A DNA stretch of 59,219 nt. Source: an uncultured Prevotella sp. Its GTDB lineage: Bacteria; Bacteroidota; Bacteroidia; Bacteroidales; Bacteroidaceae. The translations under genes and the position numbers were made by a program. Positions 27,128 through 36,263 of the stretch are shown in pieces. The stretch's first letter is position 1, and each line of letters begins with the position of its first letter. The stretch lies in the NCBI GenBank assembly GCA_944319945.1, contig CALUFN010000010.1, forward strand, positions 1 through 59,219, written 5' to 3'. The notes under the pieces are model-generated. The model was not told where the DNA came from. It made no database searches and worked only from the letters and a program-made list of their open reading frames with translations.

Positions 27128-29845
27128 CTATTTCACGACAAACTTCTTTCCTCCGGCCACATAAACGCCCGGCGGCAGACGGTCGGCATCGGCCGTAGTA
27201 CCGACGCGGACACCGCCGACCGTGTAAACAGGCAAGGCCTGCGCACCGCCGTCGGCACCGCCTGCGCCCGGCACGGATATGCCGGCCGGAGTCCGGGCTA
27301 CGTCGACGCTCACGGTGCCTATCGGCTGCCACTCGTCGAGCAGGTTGTTTACGCTTACCTCGTAGAGGTGCGTCCCCGGCTCGGCAGGCAGCGTAACGTC
27401 CATCACGACATCGGCCTCGCCGCCCTCGGTCACGTCTATCATGCCTCGATAAACGCTCTCGCCACCGCCGGCATCGGTGACGTTGACCACGCCGCTGAAG
27501 GCTACGCCGCCGTTGGCCACCGTAAACTTAACCTCGGCCTCGCTGCCGGCGTAAGCCGTGCCGTCTGCCACATCGGCCGTGCCTCCTGCCGAAAGGAGCA
27601 GCGGCGGCTCGGTGCCGTCGGCCGTGACGGCGAAACTCACGGGCAAGTCGAACGACACATACATCATGTCAGTAAAGTCGATGAAGCACGGGCGCACCAC
27701 TCCCTGCGCCTCTGCGAGGCCCAGCTCGTCGAGCACCAGCCTGACGTCGACCTCAGACTCTACCACCCTGCGCTCGTCCTTATTCAGCCTCATGGGGCTG
27801 AGATTGACGTAATAGTGGCCTCCGGCCACGTCGACCCGCAGGCACGAATAGCCGTCGTAAAAGCCTCCACGGTTGGCGTAAGCGGCCTCAACGTACAACT
27901 TATCGCCGTAGGCCACCACCTTGCCGTCCATCGTGACGGGCTCGCCCTGCATGTCGGGCTCGCCTGCGGCCGGCTCGGCCACGCTGACGGCAAAGCACCC
28001 TACGACGTTGCGCGACCCGTCGGCATCGGTGAAACCCACCTCATACTCAGTGCAGGCGGCGGCCCGGTCGAAATCAAGCGTCATGACAAAGTCGCCTGTC
28101 TCGCCCTCGTCTATTATGAAATCGTCTTCAAACACGGTACGGCCGCTAGAGACGTCTACCACGGTCAGCAGGTCGTTAAAGTAAGCGCCGGTGTTCTTAA
28201 CGGGTATAGTCACTCCGGCCGAATAGCCCGCGTATGCCGCGCCACCTTCAATACGGGGCTCGCCGCCAATGCTAAGGCTGCGCACGGGGGCCGCCGGCTG
28301 CGACACGGCGGCCACGCCGCCGCTGACCGTTACGACAAGATGGTCAACGAGGCCCTTGCCCTTAACGGGCGTCATGGCATGATATTCGTCTTCGCTTTCG
28401 CCGCACAGCGGCACGAGGGTGTACGTGCCGTCGGGCACGTCGGCGGCGAAAGCGTACTCCATCTCCACCTCGCCGTAATAGAGATTGCGGTCTATGTCGA
28501 TTGTGTAGCAATAGGCGGCGTCGGCCATCGAGCCGTCGGCGGCGTAAAGGGCCGTGCCCACATAGCCCTTAAAATGCTTTGAGCGGCACAGCAGCTCGTA
28601 GACTTTGTAACGAATGGTGTCGCCCGGGGGCACAGTGCCTTCGGTCATGTTTTCCACCGAGCGGTAATACATGCGGTTGTCATACGCCACGTCGCCCGGT
28701 GCTCCTGCGGGCTTTATGCCGTAGACAATCTCCTGTTCCGACGAGAATCCGGCACCCGGCTCGTCGTAAGGATCAAGCGTGACGAGATCGAAATAGCCGT
28801 CGTCGTCGCCGTTCCATCCCCAGTTAATGTGGAACAGGCCGGTCTCGTCGTAACCGTCGCAGATGAAGATGTGGCGGCCCGACGGGCTTCCGCCCGAGTA
28901 AAGCAGCGGCCGCCCCTGGTCAAGCTCGTGCCTGATGACGGTCTCCCACTCCGCCGTGGTGAAGTTGGTGCGGTAGATCTGGTTGCACGACTCGTCCATG
29001 CCGAAATTGTCAATCAGCACAGACACGGGCGTCACCGCACCCGACTCCAGCGAGCAATAGTCCATGCCGGCGGCCACGCCGCAGGCATACATGAGGCGCG
29101 CCACGGCCTCTTGGGCCTCTGCAGGCTCGGTCCCCGTGTAGGTTAGGCTCATCTTGTCGTAATCAAAGCCGTAAGCGGCGAGATTCTCGTTTATCCCGAA
29201 CCCGTGGGTGTCGGTAGTATAGTCGGCCGTGCCAGAGCCGTGCTCGGGGTATCGCCAGTAATACATCAGCTGCGCCATGGCCGTAGCCACGCATCCCGTA
29301 AGGCTGCGGCCGAAGTGTGAGTTGTCGTAAGGGCAGAGCATGTTGTACGGCTCGCGCTGGCCCCAGCGGGTCTCCACGAGCGGAGCCACCGCACCGGCCG
29401 CACGGCCTGAAGGGGCGGCGGCATACGTCTCGCCGCCGTCCGAGGCTATCACGGCCACGGCCGCACGGCCTACGGCGTCAAGCCACCAGCGCAGGCCAGG
29501 ATTGGCTTGCGGCTCGCTGAAGGTGCCGCTGTCGGTACGCCCGAGCACGGGGCGCATGCGGTCGTCGCCGGCTATGACGACCATTCCGCCGTCTGCGCCC
29601 TTGTTGAACACGTAATACAGAGTGGCCCGTCCGTGCCCCGCCACGTCGGCCACGGCCTCCTTAGCCAACACGAGTGCCTGCCCGCCGCCGTCGCGCCCGC
29701 CGGTACCGGGAGCTTGGACCGCCGAGCCGCGCATGCTGCCGAGGGCTAAGGCGCGCGCCCTCTCGAGGCTTACGGGAGCGGCATGGGCGGCCGACAAGGC
29801 CGCCAACGAAAGCACAAACGCGAATAAGATAGTCCTTAATCTCAT
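27128..29845 (-). CDS. C10-family cysteine protease (streptopain-like), secreted
   Basis: 905 residues from the ATG at 29845; the frame reaches a GTG at 29866. Signal peptide (LFAFVLSLAALSAAHA), an inhibitory Spi_C10-type propeptide, then a C10 catalytic domain with the cysteine in LTGCVATAMAQLMYYWRYP (near residue 185) and the histidine in RHIFICDGY or, more likely, LFHINWGWNG (near 339). The catalytic domain is followed by about 500 residues of Ig-like beta repeats, and the protein ends VYVAGGKKFVVK, like a short type A sorting signal. Related proteases (interpain, SpeB, periodontain) degrade host proteins; that role here is inference. A TACCTTTG -7 box lies at 29926-29933. Confidence 0.87.
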   Translation of the reverse strand: MRLRTILFAFVLSLAALSAAHAAPVSLERARALALGSMRGSAVQAPGTGGRDGGGQALVLAKEAVADVAGHGRATLYYVFNKGADGGMVVIAGDDRMRPVLGRTDSGTFSEPQANPGLRWWLDAVGRAAVAVIASDGGETYAAAPSGRAAGAVAPLVETRWGQREPYNMLCPYDNSHFGRSLTGCVATAMAQLMYYWRYPEHGSGTADYTTDTHGFGINENLAAYGFDYDKMSLTYTGTEPAEAQEAVARLMYACGVAAGMDYCSLESGAVTPVSVLIDNFGMDESCNQIYRTNFTTAEWETVIRHELDQGRPLLYSGGSPSGRHIFICDGYDETGLFHINWGWNGDDDGYFDLVTLDPYDEPGAGFSSEQEIVYGIKPAGAPGDVAYDNRMYYRSVENMTEGTVPPGDTIRYKVYELLCRSKHFKGYVGTALYAADGSMADAAYCYTIDIDRNLYYGEVEMEYAFAADVPDGTYTLVPLCGESEDEYHAMTPVKGKGLVDHLVVTVSGGVAAVSQPAAPVRSLSIGGEPRIEGGAAYAGYSAGVTIPVKNTGAYFNDLLTVVDVSSGRTVFEDDFIIDEGETGDFVMTLDFDRAAACTEYEVGFTDADGSRNVVGCFAVSVAEPAAGEPDMQGEPVTMDGKVVAYGDKLYVEAAYANRGGFYDGYSCLRVDVAGGHYYVNLSPMRLNKDERRVVESEVDVRLVLDELGLAEAQGVVRPCFIDFTDMMYVSFDLPVSFAVTADGTEPPLLLSAGGTADVADGTAYAGSEAEVKFTVANGGVAFSGVVNVTDAGGGESVYRGMIDVTEGGEADVVMDVTLPAEPGTHLYEVSVNNLLDEWQPIGTVSVDVARTPAGISVPGAGGADGGAQALPVYTVGGVRVGTTADADRLPPGVYVAGGKKFVVK

Positions 29846-29925
29846 AATCATAACAGGTTGACTCACGCTTGGGATACGGCCGCAAGCCGTTTTACAAGCG
29901 CACGCTTATCGTTCAAAAAACTTGT

Positions 29926-29933
29926 CAAAGGTA
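29926..29933 (-). promoter_or_regulatory. Putative -7 box of the C10 protease operon
   Basis: Minus strand TACCTTTG matches TAnnTTTG, 80 bp upstream of the ATG at 29845. The gap 29846-30355 holds this box and repeat array C and no gene. Confidence 0.45.
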
Positions 29934-30091
29934 ATAAATTTTGACCGTTCATCATAATAAATAACATTTTTTTGCTCACAGAAACGGCGAAAAACCGTAA
30001 GCCGGAGGCGGCGTTTCGGTTTCAGTTTCGCCGCAGGCGGCACAATAACTTACGGAATAACGCCGACCGAGCGGTGAAACGTTACGATTCA

Positions 30092-30179
30092 AAAGGTTAC
30101 CTTTCGGGCTGCGAAAGGTAACCTTTTACGACGCCAAAGGCAACCTTTTAGGATGCTAAAGGCCGCCTTTTCGGCATGC
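30092..30179 (+). repeat. 22-bp-period palindromic repeat array C (4 units)
   Basis: Four units at 30092, 30114, 30136 and 30158, the most regular array in the window: AAAGGTTACCTTT, AAAGGTAACCTTTT, AAAGGCAACCTTTT and AAAGGCCGCCTTTT at the start of each unit. It lies between the divergent protease and TonB-receptor genes. The usual TTGA-ATCAA tail is not recognisable here. Confidence 0.75.
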
Positions 30180-30355
30180 ATCCGCCGTCCTGCCTCTTAT
30201 TATTATAAGGAATAGGGCGCGGCTTTGTAACAATTCATAAACATGAACGCAAAGTATTGGTAATAAGATTGATAATGTTTGTTCACCCTGATGAGATTTC
30301 CTTGTAACACAGATGTCCGAACTTTGCAGCCGAAAACAAGAATGAACGAAGAGAG

Positions 30356-33058
30356 ATGAAGAAAACAAGAAGATGGTTAAGCGCCGCAATGTTAATGTCG
30401 CTCATGGCAGTTCCGTCAATGGGCGCCGACATTACGGACGTAGACGTTAAGGGACGTGTGAAAGACAGGCAGTCGCAAGAACCGCTGATTGGGGCTACGG
30501 TGCAGGTGGTAGGCAGCAACGTGGCCGCTGTGACCGACATAGACGGCAACTTTCAGCTATCGGGACTGAAAGACGGAATCTATGACATTGAGATCAAGTA
30601 CATAGGATATAAGACGGCCGTGAAACGCCAAGTAAAGGTGGAAGACAACAAGGTGACCACACTCGACTTCGACATGGAGACCGACAATCGCCAGCTGGCA
30701 GCCGTAGAAGTGGTGGCAAAGGCCAACCGCGAGTCGGAGAACGTCACGATGATGGAGCAGAAACGCTCGATAATAGCCGTTCAGACCATAGGCGCGCAGG
30801 AGTTGTCGCGCAAGGGCATAAGCGACGCGCAGGCCGCCGTGGCGAAGATCTCGGGCATATCGAAGCAGGAAGGCGTAAAGAACGTCTTCGTGCGCGGACT
30901 CGGCGACCGCTACAACATCACCACGCTCAATCGCTTCCCCATACCGTCGGAAGACCCCGAATACAAGAACATCGCGCTCGACTTCTTCACGACGGACGTC
31001 ATACAGTCGATCGACGTGAACAAGGCCTTCTACAGCAACACGCCGGCCGACGCCGCCGGAGCCGACATCAACATAACGTCGAAGGAGCTCACCGGCGACG
31101 GGAAACTTAACATAAGCGTGTCTGGAGGACTGAATACGCAGACAGTCTCGTCAGACTTCATGCGCCTCGACGGCGTTAACGCCTTCGGCTTCGCCGACAA
31201 GGCACAGCCCGGCGGCAACCTCGACTCGTATCGTTTCAACAATTCGCTCGACCCGTCGAAGCAAGACTTGCAGGTAAACCAGAGCTACGCCGCGTCGGGA
31301 GGAAAGAGGTTCAGGCTCGGCGACAACGCCCTTTCGTTCTATCTCGTGGCAAGCCATAACAAGAACTTCACCCACTATGAAGAGGAAGTGCGCAACTCCA
31401 CCACCAGCGGCACGCTGTCGCAAGACATGCAGGGCGACATATCGCAGGTGGAGACGAGCCAAATAGCAATGGCCAACCTTGAGTACACGCACAACCGCAA
31501 GCACCGCATAGGCTACAACTTCATGATGGTGCACGCCTCGAGAGAGTCGGTGGGCGACTATCTCGGCATGGATGCCGACTATCAGTCGTCTGACACTTAC
31601 GAGGGATTCATGCGCCGCCAGCAGACCAACGACAACCTGCTGTTCGTAAACCAGCTGATCAGCAAATGGCAGATAGGCAAGCAGTTAGACCTCAACGCCG
31701 GACTGTCGTACAACAAGATAAACGGCAACGAGCCTGACCGCCGCATCAACAATCTCGTAAAGACATCACAGGGCTACGTGCCGATGAAGGGCACCGGCAT
31801 ACAGCAACGCTACTTCTCGGAGCTTGACGAGAAAGACTTCAACGCGCGCGCCTCGCTCACGTACAAGCTGAAAGACGGCTTCGACGGCAACTCCAACGTG
31901 CAAGTGGGCTACATGGGACGCTTCATCGACGACGGATTCGAGGCCGTTGAATACGACATGTCGGTAGTAAGGCAGAACGAGTTTGACATTAACGACATAC
32001 GCTTCGACGACTATTATAACCAAGACAACTTAGCAGCCGGCGTGTTCAGGCTTGACCGCAACGTAGACGAATACGGCGTGAAGAAGAACATCCACTCGGC
32101 ATACGCAGAGGCTACATACCAGTTTACGCCTGGGTTCACGGCCAACCTCGGCCTGAAATACGACAACGTGAACCTCAAGGTGGACTATAACGTGAACCGA
32201 GGGGGCAGCCGAGGCGAACAGGAGATAGACAAGTCGTACTTCCTGCCGAGCCTCAACCTGCGCTACAACCTCACCGACAAGCACGCGCTCCGCCTCGCCG
32301 CAAGCAAGACTTACACGCTGCCGCAAGCAAAGGAGATATCGCCCTTCCGCTACGTAAGCGTGAGTTTCAACAGCCAGGGTAACCCCGACTTGAGACCGTC
32401 TGACAACTACAACCTCGACATTAAGTGGGACTGGTACCTCTCCCCGTCGGAGTTGCTCTCGGTAACGGGCTTCTACAAATACATCAAGAACCCCATCTCG
32501 CGCATCGAGATAGCAAGTGCCGGCGGCTTCCTCTCATACGAGAACATCTCAGACCACGCCACGGCAGCGGGCGTAGAGATGGAACTGAAGAAGCACCTGT
32601 TCTCTAATGCGCTTGAAAACGACGGGCTCAGCCGCCTCACACTCGGCGTAAACGGAGCTTACACGTACACTTGCGCTAAGGTGCCGCTCGCCACCGACCC
32701 CTCAGGCTCGCAGCTCGAAGGAGCCGCCCCGTGGCTGCTCAACGCCGACCTGACCTACCTATACCGCAAGGGAAGCAACTCATTTACCGGCGCATTGGTG
32801 TTCAACTACTTCAGCGACCGCATCTACACAATCGGAACAGAAGGCTACCAGGACATCATAGAGAACGGAATACCAACGCTTGACTTCGTTGCGTCGGCAC
32901 AGCTCGGTAAGCACTTCTCGCTCAACCTGAAGGCCCGCAACCTGCTCAACGCCGCCCATCAGCTCACGCGAGAGGGCAACGCTACGGGAGAAGACGTAAT
33001 ACTGAGCAAATACAAGAAGGGCGTTGACCTCAGCATCGGAGTATCTTACAACCTGTAA
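30356..33058 (+). CDS. TonB-dependent outer-membrane receptor
   Basis: 900 residues: signal peptide (LSAAMLMSLMAVPSMGAD), a carboxypeptidase-regulatory-like beta domain (about residues 28-110, VKGRVKDRQSQEPLIGATVQ), a plug domain (about 125-235, ISKQEGVKNVFVRGLGDRYN) and a 22-stranded-type barrel to the terminal SIGVSYNL. It lacks the SusC signature regions and no susD-like gene follows; instead a beta-helix lipoprotein gene starts 90 bp downstream, suggesting a paired uptake system with a different surface partner. The substrate is unknown. A GAACTTTG box near 30319-30326 may be its -7 element. Confidence 0.88.
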   Translation: MKKTRRWLSAAMLMSLMAVPSMGADITDVDVKGRVKDRQSQEPLIGATVQVVGSNVAAVTDIDGNFQLSGLKDGIYDIEIKYIGYKTAVKRQVKVEDNKVTTLDFDMETDNRQLAAVEVVAKANRESENVTMMEQKRSIIAVQTIGAQELSRKGISDAQAAVAKISGISKQEGVKNVFVRGLGDRYNITTLNRFPIPSEDPEYKNIALDFFTTDVIQSIDVNKAFYSNTPADAAGADINITSKELTGDGKLNISVSGGLNTQTVSSDFMRLDGVNAFGFADKAQPGGNLDSYRFNNSLDPSKQDLQVNQSYAASGGKRFRLGDNALSFYLVASHNKNFTHYEEEVRNSTTSGTLSQDMQGDISQVETSQIAMANLEYTHNRKHRIGYNFMMVHASRESVGDYLGMDADYQSSDTYEGFMRRQQTNDNLLFVNQLISKWQIGKQLDLNAGLSYNKINGNEPDRRINNLVKTSQGYVPMKGTGIQQRYFSELDEKDFNARASLTYKLKDGFDGNSNVQVGYMGRFIDDGFEAVEYDMSVVRQNEFDINDIRFDDYYNQDNLAAGVFRLDRNVDEYGVKKNIHSAYAEATYQFTPGFTANLGLKYDNVNLKVDYNVNRGGSRGEQEIDKSYFLPSLNLRYNLTDKHALRLAASKTYTLPQAKEISPFRYVSVSFNSQGNPDLRPSDNYNLDIKWDWYLSPSELLSVTGFYKYIKNPISRIEIASAGGFLSYENISDHATAAGVEMELKKHLFSNALENDGLSRLTLGVNGAYTYTCAKVPLATDPSGSQLEGAAPWLLNADLTYLYRKGSNSFTGALVFNYFSDRIYTIGTEGYQDIIENGIPTLDFVASAQLGKHFSLNLKARNLLNAAHQLTREGNATGEDVILSKYKKGVDLSIGVSYNL

Positions 33059-33147
33059 AAACCACGCCGCACGATGCGGCAGGCAGCAGGACGCTAAACG
33101 GAAAATAAGGAAACAATATTAATTTACCAATCAAATTATTCAGCAAC

Positions 33148-35382
33148 ATGAAGAAGTTATTTCTGAACGCTATGGCTTTCATGGCCGTAATGAGCGCAGT
33201 AAGTTTTACATCTTGCAGCGATGACGACAACAACGGAGGCGGAGACATCAACCCGCCGGCCGAGACCGTCGAGCTGAAAGGTGCCATAGAGGGCACCGTG
33301 ACGCTCGACGCCAACAAGGAATACCACCTGACCGGAACGGTGAACGTACCCGCCGGGGCTACGCTCGAGATACCTGCCGGAACGGTTATCAAGGCTGCCA
33401 AAGGCTTCGCTAATTACATAATAGTAGAGAGAGGCGGTAAGATCAACGCACGCGGAACGGCCGACAGACCCATCATCTTCACCGCCGACGTAGACAACGC
33501 GTCGTCAGGCCACTGGGGAGGACTCATCATCAACGGCAACGCTCCTATCTCCGGTGAGAACGCCGTGAACGAGGCCATGACCGAAGTGGATAACAACATA
33601 CCCTACGGAGGCGGCGACGCGGCCGACAACAGCGGCGTGATAGAATACGTGCAGCTGCTTTACACGGGCGCACGCTCGAGTGCCGACATAGAGCACAACG
33701 GCCTTACGCTCAACGGAGTGGGCAACGGCACGACGATAAACAACATATATATCGCCGAGGGTGCCGACGACGCGATAGAGTTTTTCGGCGGAACAGTGAA
33801 CGTGACGAACCTGCTTGCCGTGAACTGCGACGACGACTGCTTCGACTTTACCCAGGGTTACAGCGGAACGCTTGACAACTGTTACGGCGTGTGGGAAAGC
33901 GGATTCACAAGCACTGAGGAAGATCCGCGCGGCGTGGAGGCCGACGGCAACCTTGACGGCAACGGCCCTGACCACGCTCCCCAAGCTAACTTCACGATAA
34001 AGAACATGACCATCGTGAACAACGCCTCGGGCCAAGCTATGCAAGACGCGATAAAGATACGCCGACTCGCTACGGCCAACATAACCAACGCGCTGGTAAC
34101 GGGTAGCGGCGAAATACAGAACCTTATCGACCTGACCGACAGCAAGGGCGACGCCAACACGGCAACAGCCATAAGCGTAACCAACAACGCTACCAACGTA
34201 AGCGACGACCTCGTGAACTCCAACCAGCAGTATGACGGCGTGCAGATAGTAAGCGGCAACACCGGCGCCGACACGTCGGCATTCGCCTGGACGGGCTACG
34301 ACTTCAGCGGAAACGGCAGCACCGCGCCAACAATAGAGGAGGAGAACATGCCTGCGGAGATAACGAGCGACGTGACGCTCGACGCCGCAAAGCAATACTA
34401 CATTGACGGAACGGTGCACGTAAAGGAAGGCGGCGTGTTGAGAATACCTGCCGGAATGACTATAAAGGCACGCAACGGCTTCGCCAACTACATCATCGTA
34501 GAGCGCGGCGGACAAATCTTCGCTGAGGGTACGGCCGAGGCTCCGATAACGTTCACGGCCGACAACGAGACCGCCGAATCGGGCTACTGGGGCGGAATAA
34601 TCATCAACGGATACGCGCCGATATCTGGCGAGAACGCCGTGAACGAGGCTATGACCGAGGTGGACAACAACATTCCCTACGGCGGAGACAAGGCTAACGA
34701 CAACTCGGGCGTGCTGACTTACGTGCGCATACTTTACTCGGGAGCGCGCTCAAGTGCCGACATAGAGCACAACGGCCTTACGCTCAACGGCGTAGGCAAC
34801 GGCACACGGATTGAGAACATCTACATAGCCGAGGGCGCTGACGATGCCATCGAGTTTTTCGGAGGCAGCGTAAACGTAAGCAACTTGCTCGCCGTGAACT
34901 GCGACGACGACTGCTTTGACTTCACCCAGGGCTACTGCGGCACTCTGACCAACTGCTACGGACGCTGGGAGGCAGATTTCACCAGTACGGAGGAAGACCC
35001 GCGCGGAGTGGAGGCCGACGGCAACCTGGACGGCAACGGACCAGACCACGCTCCGCAAGCCGACTTCAAGATAGAAAACATGACTATCGAGAACCTGGCC
35101 GAGAACCAGGCAATGCAAGACGCTATCAAGGTGCGCCGACTCGCAAAAGCCACCATCAACAATGCCGTAGTGTCAGGTTCAGGCCTCATAGAACAGCTCG
35201 CAGACCTGACGGACAGCAAGGGCAACGCCGCCGACGGCACCGTGGTGAATGTCACGAAGAGTGCAACCAACGTTGAAGAAGACACTAACGCCAACAACCC
35301 CGCAGCCGCAACGGTCAACATTGCAGCAGGCAACACAGGTTGTCCGACCGACATCTTCAGCTGGACGGGATACAGTCTGTGA
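33148..35382 (+). CDS. Surface lipoprotein of two tandem beta-helix copies
   Basis: 744 residues. Lipoprotein signal (AFMAVMSAVSFTSCSDDDNN; cysteine about residue 24). Two homologous halves (about residues 40-390 and 395-744) each start with an edge motif (YHLTGTVNVPAGATLEIPAG and YYIDGTVHVKEGGVLRIPAG), then NYIIVERGG, GHWGGLIINGNAPISGENAV, ADIEHNGLTLNGVGNGT, AEGADDAIEFFGG, NCDDDCFDFTQGY and DPRGVEADGNLDGNGPDHAP, a right-handed parallel beta-helix pattern. The Asp-rich NCDDDCFDF turns suggest metal or cation binding. Position after the TonB receptor suggests the receptor's surface-exposed partner, as SusD is to SusC; that is an inference. Confidence 0.8.
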   Translation: MKKLFLNAMAFMAVMSAVSFTSCSDDDNNGGGDINPPAETVELKGAIEGTVTLDANKEYHLTGTVNVPAGATLEIPAGTVIKAAKGFANYIIVERGGKINARGTADRPIIFTADVDNASSGHWGGLIINGNAPISGENAVNEAMTEVDNNIPYGGGDAADNSGVIEYVQLLYTGARSSADIEHNGLTLNGVGNGTTINNIYIAEGADDAIEFFGGTVNVTNLLAVNCDDDCFDFTQGYSGTLDNCYGVWESGFTSTEEDPRGVEADGNLDGNGPDHAPQANFTIKNMTIVNNASGQAMQDAIKIRRLATANITNALVTGSGEIQNLIDLTDSKGDANTATAISVTNNATNVSDDLVNSNQQYDGVQIVSGNTGADTSAFAWTGYDFSGNGSTAPTIEEENMPAEITSDVTLDAAKQYYIDGTVHVKEGGVLRIPAGMTIKARNGFANYIIVERGGQIFAEGTAEAPITFTADNETAESGYWGGIIINGYAPISGENAVNEAMTEVDNNIPYGGDKANDNSGVLTYVRILYSGARSSADIEHNGLTLNGVGNGTRIENIYIAEGADDAIEFFGGSVNVSNLLAVNCDDDCFDFTQGYCGTLTNCYGRWEADFTSTEEDPRGVEADGNLDGNGPDHAPQADFKIENMTIENLAENQAMQDAIKVRRLAKATINNAVVSGSGLIEQLADLTDSKGNAADGTVVNVTKSATNVEEDTNANNPAAATVNIAAGNTGCPTDIFSWTGYSL

Positions 35383-35452
35383 CGTGAAGAATTAAGAGTG
35401 AAGAATTAAGAAAACATCGCTTTATAACTTAATACTCAGCTGTTTGACAAGA

Positions 35453-35489
35453 AAGCCTTGCCGGAATTTAACGGCAAGGCTTTTTCGTC
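35453..35489 (+). terminator. Terminator after the beta-helix lipoprotein gene
   Basis: AAAGCCTTGCCG (35453-35464) pairs perfectly with CGGCAAGGCTTT (35473-35484), followed by more T. It is preceded by AT-rich repeats GAAGAATTAAGAGTGAAGAA at about 35386. Confidence 0.85.
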
Positions 35490-35522
35490 TTTTACAATCT
35501 CTCGGCTCTTTGGCCGACAAGG

Positions 35523-36026
35523 CTACTCCAAATACCATTTCGAGTACTCCACGTAGTGCTTGGCGAAGCTCTCGGCCTGGCCGGGGCGGGTGTTTTTCAG
35601 AAACTTCGCAGGCACTCCGCCCCATATCTCGTGGGGCCCTATCTTAGTGTCCTGCAGCACGAGCGCGCCTGCGGCCACTATCGCACCCTCGCCCACCTCA
35701 ACGTTGTCGAGTACGGTGGAGCCCATGCCTATCAGCGCGCCGCGGCGTATAGTGCAGGCGTGCACGGTGGCGTTGTGGCCTACGGTGACGTCGTCCTCCA
35801 TAAGCACGGGCCCGGTAGTGTTGGTGACATGCACCACTGCGCCGTCCTGTATGTTAACCCTATTGCCCAGGGTGACGGGCGCAACGTCGCCGCGCACCAC
35901 TGCGTTGAACCACACCGAGCACTCGTCGCCCATTACTACTTCGCCCACAATGGCGGCGTTCTCACTGAAATAGCAGTCTCTGCCCCACTTCGGGGAAAGG
36001 CCTTTTACCGTCTTTATTATTGCCAT
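35523..36026 (-). CDS. Gamma-class carbonic anhydrase-family protein
   Basis: 167 residues of left-handed beta-helix hexapeptides. It has the family markers FNAVVRGDVAPVTLG, NRVNIQDGAVVHVT and VGHNATVHACTI, giving three likely zinc-ligand histidines, and a C-terminal helix (GQAESFAKHYVEYSKWYLE). Gamma carbonic anhydrases hydrate CO2 to bicarbonate, but many CamH/YrdA-type members have unproven activity, so function is by family. No operon partner: a TACCTTTG -7 box sits at 36057-36064, 31 bp upstream. Confidence 0.92.
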   Translation of the reverse strand: MAIIKTVKGLSPKWGRDCYFSENAAIVGEVVMGDECSVWFNAVVRGDVAPVTLGNRVNIQDGAVVHVTNTTGPVLMEDDVTVGHNATVHACTIRRGALIGMGSTVLDNVEVGEGAIVAAGALVLQDTKIGPHEIWGGVPAKFLKNTRPGQAESFAKHYVEYSKWYLE

Positions 36027-36056
36027 ATATCTTTACTTGTTTATTGATTCAGCATG

Positions 36057-36064
36057 CAAAGGTA
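36057..36064 (-). promoter_or_regulatory. Putative -7 box of the carbonic anhydrase gene
   Basis: Minus strand TACCTTTG matches TAnnTTTG, 31 bp upstream of the ATG at 36026. Confidence 0.45.
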
Positions 36065-36134
36065 AGGATTAAATTAAGAATTATGAGTTAAGAAGTAAGA
36101 AAATGTGCAACGGCGGGCTATCAGGCGCAATGTA

Positions 36135-36222
36135 AAAGGTTACCTTTCGGGCTGCGAAAGGTAACCTTTTACACGACGAAAGGCCGCCTTTGACGATGCA
36201 AAAGGCGGCCTTTCGCCGAGCG
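36135..36222 (+). repeat. 22-bp-period palindromic repeat array D (4 units)
   Basis: Units at 36135, 36157, 36179 and 36201. The first unit is identical for 22 bp to the first unit of array C. A diverged tail (GGGATAAT, then AAGCGGTTACGGA at 36244) follows with about 12 extra bases between its halves. The array lies between two minus-strand genes. Confidence 0.7.
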
Positions 36223-36263
36223 TGGGATAATGGCCTGAGCAATAAGCGGTTACGGACCGACGG

